A stretch of 64,000 nt of DNA from CAZVKN01 sp964627035 (lineage in GTDB: Bacteria; Electryoneota; AABM5-125-24; Hatepunaeales; Hatepunaeaceae). A program made the position numbers and the translations under genes. Where the stretch lies: NCBI GenBank assembly GCA_964627035.1, contig CAZVKN010000004.1, positions 76,359 to 140,358 of the forward strand, read 5' to 3'. Numbering within the stretch: position 1 is the stretch's first letter; every line of letters starts with the position of its first letter. Below the pieces are notes generated by a model. It had not been told where the DNA came from and made no database searches. It saw only the letters and a list, made by a program, of their open reading frames with translations. Positions 8,340 through 16,600 of this stretch are shown here, in pieces.

Positions 8340-9839
8340 ATGGCGAAAGAAAAAGTTTCCCGGTCACCAGGCTCGATCATCCTTGAACTGTTGATAGCGC
8401 TGCTGATCGTTGTGTTGCTTCTTGCAATCCTGTACCCAAAGAAGCTGTGGAATGATCAGGATATGAGAGAACAGCTCTCACGGCAGCGAATGGAGAATCT
8501 CCATTTTGCAGCTAAGTTTTACCATAAGGTAACCAAACAGTACACTGATGATATTAACAGCATCATCAGCTTTGCCGAGTCGGAATCACTAACCGTCCAT
8601 CCTCCAGGGTTCAAGATGGACAGACTCACGAGAGAAGACAGCGGGATTGATTCGTTTGTAGTTGAGTATTACGATCCTTACCAGCTCTTTCGACATTTTA
8701 AGGATACTTTGAAGGTGGAATTTGCAACACCTGAAAAAGATTCGGTGGTGCTGACTATTGAGTCGCTGCCCAAATATAAATTCGCTCCGGAGACCAAATA
8801 CTGCTTTGCATCAGATGTGCCTATCAATATCAAAACCGAGTTCCGCGGGGATCAGGGTGTGATGACATTCGTCGGTGCTCAAGGCAGACTTAGAGGGCAT
8901 CAAATTCTTGGTGAAGCTGTCCGTGTTCGTGCGGCTGATTATATATATTCTACCAAAGATGATAATATCGGGGTCTGCCCCTCAACGGATAAACCCTATG
9001 ATTTAAGCGTTAACGTAAAAGTAGCGATGAGAGCAGAGATGAAAGCCACCCTTGAGCGGGGAGAACCGGAAAATGCACTCTCATCTTCACCGCTTCTGTC
9101 AAGTCTGGTGGTTTATCGTCTGCTCAAACAAGCTGACGCTAATGCGAATCGGACTCAGGTCGGAAACAAGGTTTTGGAGACTATCGAAGATTCCATACTA
9201 ACAACCCGCAACAAGGAATACTTATCAGGAATTGCTCAACATCTGAACGATCAGGGCAAAGGAGCGCTTGCCGAGGCAATTTATGATTCGTTGTTAATCC
9301 ATCCGGATGTGACAGAACAGGCTGATATTGACAGTTGGGAAGCAATTCGTGATTCAAGCTATACTTTTATGAACAACCTAAAGGAGAGTGAAGAGTTCCA
9401 GACCACTCGCGACAGCATTATCAACGCACGAAAAGAGATATTGGCTGCAGCAAACTTCCTGTCTGAACTGAAGAAAGCTGAAGATAAAGGAAAGCTTGGC
9501 TTACTCGAGACCGGAACAGTGACCACAGTGTCCGATTCAATTGAACATTACGCTGATACAACAAGAATTAAGGACTATCTCTTTAAGGAAAAAAAGGATA
9601 GGATTACGCAAAGCTACCTCAACCGTGAAGATGTAGCCGCCCTTCTTAACAGGTTCAGCTTTACTGAATCGTATGTTGTCCCTGAAGTTGATTCTGTCGG
9701 TATAACGATAGCCTCACCGATTGAGGGCAGCTATATCAGCGATGAGAGATCCTTCCTCGATAAACTGTTTGCTGTACGTGGCGAGAGCAATCATGGCTCT
9801 GTTGTCAACGGTGACCTTTCATGGAGCGAAAGGCGCTGA
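8340..9839 (+). CDS. Pseudopilin-like secreted/membrane protein
   Basis: A 499-aa protein. Its N-terminus SRSPG-SIILELLIALLIVV resembles a class III (prepilin) signal: a basic leader ending in Gly, then a hydrophobic helix with Glu at +5, as in G-FTLIE. After the helix (about 11-32) comes a coiled-coil-prone segment (WNDQDMREQLSRQRMENL), then a beta-rich region and a long helical C-terminal part (about 230-450) with charged heptad-like stretches. I do not recognise a full-length family. The next gene is GspL/PilM-like, so the pair may belong to a type II secretion or type IV pilus-like apparatus (inference). No prepilin peptidase or assembly ATPase is in the window. The ATG at 8340 has no clear Shine-Dalgarno. 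Confidence 0.6.
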   Translation: MAKEKVSRSPGSIILELLIALLIVVLLLAILYPKKLWNDQDMREQLSRQRMENLHFAAKFYHKVTKQYTDDINSIISFAESESLTVHPPGFKMDRLTREDSGIDSFVVEYYDPYQLFRHFKDTLKVEFATPEKDSVVLTIESLPKYKFAPETKYCFASDVPINIKTEFRGDQGVMTFVGAQGRLRGHQILGEAVRVRAADYIYSTKDDNIGVCPSTDKPYDLSVNVKVAMRAEMKATLERGEPENALSSSPLLSSLVVYRLLKQADANANRTQVGNKVLETIEDSILTTRNKEYLSGIAQHLNDQGKGALAEAIYDSLLIHPDVTEQADIDSWEAIRDSSYTFMNNLKESEEFQTTRDSIINARKEILAAANFLSELKKAEDKGKLGLLETGTVTTVSDSIEHYADTTRIKDYLFKEKKDRITQSYLNREDVAALLNRFSFTESYVVPEVDSVGITIASPIEGSYISDERSFLDKLFAVRGESNHGSVVNGDLSWSERR

Positions 9840-9866
9840 TCCTCAAATATCTGAGTGTAATCCGAT

Positions 9867-11093
9867 ATGAGTGAGCTTCTTGCAATCACTTGGGAAGAGA
9901 AAAGAATTGTGCTCCGGCAGATCACCAATGTAGGAATTTGGTCGAAGGATCTGCCGGAACTCAGTTCTGTGAGCTTGAAACGTCCACTTCGTGCAAGCAC
10001 ACTCAAGGAAAACTATATACTCACCCGACTTTGTGATAGTCTGAAAAAACTCCTTTCAGCAATCCCTGCATCCGATCTTCCGCTCTGGTTTCTATTCCCA
10101 AATGATTGGGTCAGACAGTTTCATGTTGACAATCCGAACCTGCAAACCGAAGCGAAAATTCAATCATTTCTGATATGGGAAGCAGGACAACGGCTTCACG
10201 GCGAAACATCTGAGTATCAGATACTGCTGCCATTTGATCTTTCCGAGCCCTACCTTGAAGTTCGCGCTGTAAAAAAGGATATTGCAGATGCAATTATCGG
10301 TTCAGCACAAAAGATACGCTTGAAAATAGGCGGATCCGCCGGTGAACCTGCCCCAAATGAGGCGTACTCCTTTACTCAAACGGATAACTTCAGAAATTCA
10401 TTCAAACCATCCGCTGAATCGAAAGCAGTCCGAAAGAAATTATCTCTTTCAAAATCTTCAATCAAAGACAGCAAATGGTCGCTGTGGATTGCCGGTTCTG
10501 TGCTGGTATTGGTGATATGCGTGATCCTTTTTATTATGGTCACTTCTCAAACCAACGGCAATAAATCGGGTAGGGAAGAGCAGATTGCCGAAATCATTGA
10601 TCTTGACACTCTGCCTCCAATTAACATTGACACGCTTCCAACATTCACTTTCGAGGCTAAAGGAACCTCACCGGTCAAGCAGTTCATGGAAGCGATGCCT
10701 ACAGGTGTGCAGATCAGACTGCTTACGATATCACAGGTCAACCTCATTGCAGAAATGATCGGAGTATCTGATATTGAGAGCCTGCTTGCAGCTGTGAAAA
10801 GCAAATCCGTGCTGTCAGATGTTAAGGTTGTCGGAAGCTACAAAGCGAAAAACAGAGAAGTGATAGTAGTTCGCTCCACAAAGTCGGTTTGGAAGGGAAC
10901 GAAGTCACAGTTTAGTCGGACAGATTGGGAAACGAAAGCTACAGCAGCAGGATTAAAAGTCAGGAAGAGATCAGCTCGTGGAAGCTATGACGCAGCGTTG
11001 GCATTTGTAGATAAGCTATGGAATGATCCGCAGGGTGTTCAGAAAATCTACCTTGCCGATTATGGCAGGCAATGGAACATAACCGTTCAGTGA
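9867..11093 (+). CDS. GspL/PilM-PilN-like inner-membrane assembly protein
   Basis: A 408-aa protein. The N-terminal 150 residues (ITWEEKRIVLRQI, then LPLWFLFPNDWV and IQSFLIWEAGQRL) have the actin-like-fold pattern of PilM/GspL, in which the second subdomain evaluates a tail peptide. After a linker, one membrane helix occurs at about 208-230 (SLWIAGSVLVLVICVILFIM), followed by a periplasmic domain of about 170 residues as in GspL or PilN. It lies 27 nt after the pseudopilin-like gene in the same direction. The likely role is the cytoplasm-to-periplasm adaptor of a type II secretion or type IV pilus machine. The assignment is from architecture only; a stand-alone regulatory membrane protein is the alternative. 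Confidence 0.5.
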   Translation: MSELLAITWEEKRIVLRQITNVGIWSKDLPELSSVSLKRPLRASTLKENYILTRLCDSLKKLLSAIPASDLPLWFLFPNDWVRQFHVDNPNLQTEAKIQSFLIWEAGQRLHGETSEYQILLPFDLSEPYLEVRAVKKDIADAIIGSAQKIRLKIGGSAGEPAPNEAYSFTQTDNFRNSFKPSAESKAVRKKLSLSKSSIKDSKWSLWIAGSVLVLVICVILFIMVTSQTNGNKSGREEQIAEIIDLDTLPPINIDTLPTFTFEAKGTSPVKQFMEAMPTGVQIRLLTISQVNLIAEMIGVSDIESLLAAVKSKSVLSDVKVVGSYKAKNREVIVVRSTKSVWKGTKSQFSRTDWETKATAAGLKVRKRSARGSYDAALAFVDKLWNDPQGVQKIYLADYGRQWNITVQ

Positions 11094-11096
11094 AAG

Positions 11097-11651
11097 ATGC
11101 CGAGAATTATCGGAGGAACCGCAAAAGGCAGAGTGATTGCTCTGCCACCGGGGGATGTCAGACCGGCAACTGCTCGGGTCAAGCAGTCACTGTTTGATTA
11201 TATCTCCGGATTACTTCCTCAAGCTTCCATATTAGATCTCTACTGCGGCTCGGGGGCATTGGGTTTTGAATCGATTTCCAGAGGTGCGACGCGAGCTGAA
11301 TTCGTTGATCTTTCCGGTAGAGTTATTGAAACGGTCGAGAGTAATGCAAGGACTTTGGGGTTCACACCACAGATTCGGTGTCATCGCTGGGATGTTTTCA
11401 AGTTTCTGAGGAGTTATGAAGATAGGAGCGAGAGGTATGAAGTGATATTCATCTCCCCTCCCTACAAAATCGCTGAGCCGGAACGATTGCTTAAGGAAGT
11501 ACATGCATCATCTGTTCTAACCGATGACGGTGTGATTTGTCTGGAATACTCGAGGCATAATAAACCGATAAACCATAGTCCATTTGAATTGTGCCGACAA
11601 AAGATTTATGGTGAGACGATTTTGGATGTGTGGGAGTATCCTGAAGGTTAA
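11097..11651 (+). CDS. rsmD: 16S rRNA (guanine966-N2)-methyltransferase RsmD
   Basis: Methylates G966 of 16S rRNA with S-adenosylmethionine. The 184-aa protein shows the RsmD opening PRIIGGTAKGR, the substrate-side segment VRPATARVKQSLFDYI, SAM motif I LDLYCGSGALG (46-56) and acidic motif II EFVDLS. The catalytic N-methyltransferase loop reads SPPY (120-123), where RsmD usually has DPPY; S, N and D are all found at this position in the wider superfamily. The start lies 3 nt after the preceding stop. A family A hairpin (11655-11677) follows the stop by 3 nt. Confidence 0.93.
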   Translation: MPRIIGGTAKGRVIALPPGDVRPATARVKQSLFDYISGLLPQASILDLYCGSGALGFESISRGATRAEFVDLSGRVIETVESNARTLGFTPQIRCHRWDVFKFLRSYEDRSERYEVIFISPPYKIAEPERLLKEVHASSVLTDDGVICLEYSRHNKPINHSPFELCRQKIYGETILDVWEYPEG

Positions 11652-11654
11652 AAA

Positions 11655-11677
11655 GTCGTGGTTGTCTCAACCACGGC
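11655..11677 (+). repeat. Hairpin repeat, family A
   Basis: GTCGTGGTTG-TCT-CAACCACGGC, one mismatch in a 10-bp stem, immediately after rsmD. Same family as 1962-1985. Confidence 0.65.
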
Positions 11678-11716
11678 TACAGTTTTCGGTGGCTATGTCA
11701 GTTCCCTCGCTATCAA

Positions 11717-11767
11717 GTTCAGAGTTCAGGCTTTAGCCTGTTCCGGCATGAAGTATGAACTCTGAAC
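11717..11767. repeat. MITE-like repeat, family B (51 bp)
   Basis: Perfect 12-bp terminal inverted repeats, GTTCAGAGTTCA and TGAACTCTGAAC, with the internal palindrome GGCTTTAGCC. A copy of the same length is at 47961-48011, a variant at 23299-23355, and left halves are at 40394-40420, 48963-48989 and 44338-44358. A 10-bp tandem duplication (CCCATAAATT twice, 11801-11820) follows. Confidence 0.75.
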
Positions 11768-11836
11768 TGCTAATCACAAGAAATAGCGAAGGATCAATTT
11801 CCCATAAATTCCCATAAATTTAGCCTGATCCCATTG

Positions 11837-12283
11837 CTACTTCCTCGGCTGGTCCACGATGTCCAGCAATTGTACTGAAATCTCGTTTGAATATCCAGAT
11901 CGTCCATATTCATTAAAGGCGCAAACCCGGTAGTAGTAGATCAGGTTGGTCTGAATTCCGGTATCGCGGTAGTAGTTCACATTTGCATCCACTGTTTTGA
12001 GCTGAATCCAGCCAGATCCGGCAGTTTTACGCTGGATATGAAACCCGGTTTCGCTTTGAGAATTGTCCGACCATTTCAGAATGACAATTGAAGTAGCTGA
12101 TTGCATGTCACTGTTGCCTCGGTACGCTTCAGCATTCAGCGCTGAAGGCGGGTTCGGCACTCCATCCTCATCGGGAACTGTCGGTGCGGTTGTAGATGAG
12201 TCGCTGCATCCGATTGTGCTGAACAGCAGTGCGGTCATGAGCACAAAAAGCTGTGCTGTTTTCAAATTGAGTATACTACTCAT
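11837..12283 (-). CDS. Lipoprotein with one fibronectin type III domain
   Basis: A 148-aa secreted protein. The N-terminal hydrophobic stretch ends in the lipobox STIGC with lipidated Cys at 26, then a Ser/Thr/Pro linker and one FnIII domain (about 43-140) with the family pattern: P-x-A-L-N-A, I-V-L-K-W-S-D, G-F-H-I-Q-R-K, YYYRVCAFNEYGRSGYSN. It is probably anchored on the outer membrane or cell surface and acts in binding or adhesion; no catalytic motif. It stands alone on the minus strand between rsmD and the YwiC-like gene. The ATG has GAGGAG just upstream on its strand. Confidence 0.85.
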   Translation of the reverse strand: MSSILNLKTAQLFVLMTALLFSTIGCSDSSTTAPTVPDEDGVPNPPSALNAEAYRGNSDMQSATSIVILKWSDNSQSETGFHIQRKTAGSGWIQLKTVDANVNYYRDTGIQTNLIYYYRVCAFNEYGRSGYSNEISVQLLDIVDQPRK

Positions 12284-12626
12284 TTCTCCTCCGTTTTGGT
12301 TGTAAGTTTCTGATAATTCAGAATGCCCTTTCGCAGCTCTCGATATGTTCTGTTGGTTGTTTTGAAATATCGTAAGAACTGAACATCTGAACTCGGTTGT
12401 TAATACTATAGACTCGTATATTGTGAAAAAGTTTCTCTGCTACTCCGTTTTTTGCTGTTGTCAGGCAAAAGTTGATGAGCGTAGTCGTGGTTGTCCTCAA
12501 CCGCGACTACGTCGGGTTTGAGACAAACCCGACTACAATTTGACAATTTGCTGACATTTAATGAGATGAATTGTAATATCAACTAATGCTTGACAATACT
12601 CAAAATAATATCCTTCTAATAAATCA
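12284..12626. other. 343-nt intergenic region with tandem family A hairpins
   Basis: Divergent promoter region between the minus-strand FnIII lipoprotein and the plus-strand YwiC-like gene. It contains two back-to-back hairpins: GTAGTCGTGGTTG-TCCT-CAACCGCGACTAC (12481-12510) and GTCGGGTTTG-AGA-CAAACCCGAC (12511-12533). The second keeps the flanking G-T-C-G but replaces the stem on both arms. No convincing ORF. Confidence 0.65.
12481..12533. repeat. Two tandem family A hairpins
   Basis: The first (12481-12510) has a 13-bp stem with one mismatch; the second (12511-12533) has a perfect 10-bp stem with compensated substitutions relative to family A. Their adjacency suggests tandem accumulation of a hairpin-type repeat. 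Confidence 0.7.
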
Positions 12627-13460
12627 TTGTCCGTTCAAAACCAAAACCTACTGAAGCCGCCGATTCCACCGGAACACGGTGCCTGGATAATCTTTCTGAC
12701 ACCGCTGTTTACGACTTTTGCAGCATCAAAAGCGAATAACATCCTTTTCCCTTTTGTCCTTCTGTTGTGTGCATGCTTTATCTTTTTACTGTGGAACAGC
12801 TTTGTTTTATCTCTGCGATCACAACACAGGGAGCGATTTATTCTCTGGATGGTAATTTACGGCTTACTTGGTGCTGGAAGTTTTTCGTATCTAATCGTGT
12901 CACGGTTTTCCGGACTTTGGTATGTGAGCATGTTCGGCATAGCGCTAACCGCTTTCCTCGCAGTCAGAGTGATAAAATCGAGCCAGACGGCACTCCGCAA
13001 TGTCACCGGTGGAGGGCTTGCTGTTGTCGCTCTGACCTTGACGGCACCAGCCATGTGGGTTGTGACCGGAAATGAGCTTGATTTCCGTACAGCAATGGTC
13101 TGGATTGTTCACATTTTATTCTTTCTCAGTGGTGTTGTTTTCGTTAACATGCTGATTAAAGGAAAAACAAGAAAGGGAATAAATCAACTGCGTTGCCCTT
13201 TAGATATCTGCAGAACCTCAATTCTCTACCATCTCTTTCTTCTAATAGCGGTGGCTGCCACATCGCAGTATGCGGACAGTCCGGTTACTATTCTAATTTT
13301 TCTCGCTTTTCTGCCGTTATGGGTTAGACAGCTATGGGGACAGCGGATCATTGCAGCGGCTCGAATCCCCTCATTTAAGGTCATCGGTCTGTTGGAGGCT
13401 GTCTGGACGGTTTGGTTCAGTCTGTTTATTGTCATGGCGATACTAAAATATCTTGAGTAG
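12627..13460 (+). CDS. YwiC-like multi-pass membrane protein
   Basis: A 277-aa integral membrane protein with about 8-9 hydrophobic helices. The signature PPEHGAWIIFLTPL near the N-terminus (about 12-25) is the hallmark of the YwiC-like family, and an LLEAVWTVWF helix closes the protein. Function is unknown for the family; it often sits near respiratory or nitrate/copper genes, but not here. The ORF starts with TTG at 12627 (SVQNQN follows) and no upstream ATG fits; no clear Shine-Dalgarno. It is monocistronic by context. Confidence 0.8.
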   Translation: MSVQNQNLLKPPIPPEHGAWIIFLTPLFTTFAASKANNILFPFVLLLCACFIFLLWNSFVLSLRSQHRERFILWMVIYGLLGAGSFSYLIVSRFSGLWYVSMFGIALTAFLAVRVIKSSQTALRNVTGGGLAVVALTLTAPAMWVVTGNELDFRTAMVWIVHILFFLSGVVFVNMLIKGKTRKGINQLRCPLDICRTSILYHLFLLIAVAATSQYADSPVTILIFLAFLPLWVRQLWGQRIIAAARIPSFKVIGLLEAVWTVWFSLFIVMAILKYLE

Positions 13461-13676
13461 GTTTATTGAATTACTCTGAGAAAGTCTGCTATCACAGGTC
13501 AATTAGCTGCCATCTTATACTCTCTGACTATTGATTTATGAGAGTAGCATGTTTACCTTGTTACTTAGGATTTTACTATTCGGTGATCACTGTTGGCAGA
13601 TTGTAATAAATCATCATCAGGAAAATCTTCATTAGGACATATCTTATCAAATCGGTTTGAATCAATGAGGTGGATT

Positions 13677-16600
13677 ATGGAAAGGTTAATGTTAAGTACT
13701 CTGTTATGCATGCTGGTATCTTTGTCAGCAGCTTTTTCCGCAATTGACGGCTTCTTAGATGCCGGTGTGACCGTCCACAGTGAGGTCAATTCTGATAAGC
13801 TCACCCTGTCTTATCATGTTCAGGAAAGCTATTTCAATAACATTGAAGATGAAAACCAACCTGCTGTCATAACTCGCTGGGTTGCTTTAGATCCATCCGG
13901 GTCTATCTACAGTTCTAATGGTGAGGTTGATGAGCTAACCATCGGTGAGCCAATTGAATTGGATGGCGTCAAGCTGGTTCCGGTCAGTTTCGATCCCTCC
14001 GGTCTTGATGAGAATGTTACTACCCACGTATATGAATTGGCAATCAATTCGTCCGCACCTGATTTTCGGAATATGAGCAGAGCACAGTGGCAGATGTGGG
14101 ACGATTTCATACTGAACAACAGTGATCTAAGACGTGATCCGGCTCGGGATCTGCCTGAGCACGGTCCAGCGAGCTATATCTATGTTGTGCCGGATGATCG
14201 TCGCGTGAGCGAATTGATGGAACCACTTTTTGAACTTAGAAAGAAGCAGGGATATCAAGTCAGAGAACTGATCGTGATGAATGAAGATGGCAGAGACATC
14301 CGGGACGAGATTCAAACCTGGCACAGAGTCGGTCCACCGGTTGAGTATGTATGTCTGGTGGGTGATGCAGGTGGTCAGTTCTCGGTTCCAACCCTGTTAA
14401 GAGGCTCAAGCGACTATCCCTACGGTCAACTTGACGGTAATGACCCATATCCTGAGGCTGCGGTGGGCAGGCTTTCCTATGAAAGCCTGGCACAATTGGA
14501 GCACCTCGTTAACAAAATTCTAACTTATGAATTAGAGATGGAGTTTGATGAGCCTGAATGGATGCTGCGAGGATCAGTGGCTGCAGGTAATCGTATCAGC
14601 GGCAGATCTACAATTCTGGTGAGCCGGTGGGTGAAGGATTTGATGTTGGATCGAGGCTTTACTTCGGTGGACACGTTCTGGTGGAATATGGGGGGGTCGG
14701 TGGCGAATCACATGCGGAGATCATTTGAGCGTGGGGTAGCATTTGTGAATTACCGCGGATGGACAGGTTTGGAGAATTGGTCTCCGATGGAAGCCGTAAG
14801 ATTAAGAAACGATGATCTTCCTGTAGCACTTCTGTTAGCCTGCAACAGCGGCGACTATTCCAACGGTGATTTCAGCTTTTCAGAAGCACTTCTTAGGGCG
14901 GATGGTGGTGCAATTGGTGCATTGGCGAGCAGCGGTTCACAGGGACGTGTCAATTTCAATAACGCTCTACTCGCAGGATTCTATCGTGGTGTTTTTGACG
15001 GTGAACCTGTTAGGCTCGGCTGGATGATCAATCGGGCAAAGCTGGAGATGCTGTCGCTGTACGGTCAGTTTGCTGAGGAAATGGCTGCCAATCACTGCTA
15101 TTGGACTAACCTGATGGGGGATCCCGGAACGGTTATCTGGACTGAGATACCTCAAACTGCGACAATTGAAGCACCTGACCAACTGGACATCACTGAGGGT
15201 GAGATTGTCATTCAAGTGCTTTCCGAAGAGAATGAACAACCGATAGAAAACGTACGGATAGGATTTTACAAACCGGGTGAACAAGGTCAGGATGATCACT
15301 CAGTGGCAGCATACACGGACGATGAGGGTTCGGCTCAAATTTCATTTGAACCACGCAATATGTCAGGAGGTACCGGTTTTATTACCATCTCAGGCACACA
15401 GGTGGTTCCGCAGACAATCGAAATCGAGCTTGAAGCGCCAGCCAACTACATTTCGTATGCGGATGAATACTTCATTATTGACAGCGAGATGATGGGAGAC
15501 CAGTATGTCGGGAACGGTGATCAAATTCCCAATCCCAACGAAGTCATTGGATTGGTGGTGAACATGAAGAATTACGGGCGTGAAGCTCTCTTTGTCAACA
15601 CTCGCTACACGTTATCGAGTGATGCTGATGTTGTTATGATTTTTCAGAATAACAGATTGTTTGAAAGAGCTATCTTTCCTCAGGAGCAATTCACTGTTGA
15701 ATTTTTAATTCGTCTTGAACCAAATTTTCCTGATCGTGAGCCGGTTCCGTTCACAATGGATATTTCAACGGTTGACGAACAGCAGGAATGGTCATTTGAG
15801 TTCAACGTTACCGACGGTGCAGCCCCAAGGTTTGAAGTAGTTGATATTATAACGGAGGATGACATCCGTGCGGGCGAATTTGTCAGATTTGACCTGATTC
15901 TGGCAAACATGGGGCAGATGGATGTCGGTAGGACAACTGTAATACTGGAAAGTCTGTCAGAATTAGTTCAGGTGTTTCAGGGGGATGCTGTCTATGACAC
16001 GCTCCGTGCCGGACGAATGCAGATTCTTGACGATCCCACATTTGAGATTGCCATAGCTGAATTTGCTCCGGAAGGAGCGGAGTTGCCACTTCAATTGATT
16101 TGTGAGCCTGAGGATGAGCCTGTTTTAGAGGGCGTCGCTGAGTTCTCGCTGTGGCTGCCTGCTCCACAGCCGACGCCCTTAACAGGACCCGATGAATACG
16201 GCTATTATGCTCTCGACGATCAGGATGGGATGTACAACATCTCACCGATATTCCAGTGGGCTGAACTGAATCCTGACCGGGGAGGATCCGGTGATAGAGT
16301 TGACATCCTTGACAGAGGTGAGGATGACGATGAAAGTATGGTGATTAATCTCCCATTTCGGTTCAATTATTATGGTGAAGATTATAGACAAATAACAATA
16401 TGCAGCAACGGCTGGGCAGCTTTCGGAGCGCAGGATGCGTATGTGGACTTCCGTAATTTGCCGATAGGATCACCACAAGGACCGCGAGCACAGCTCTGCC
16501 CTTGGTGGGACGACCTTTACCAGCCGAATATTGACGGTGAGATATTTACCTTCTATGATGAAATAAGACATCGCTTCATAATCGAATGGTACAAAATGAA

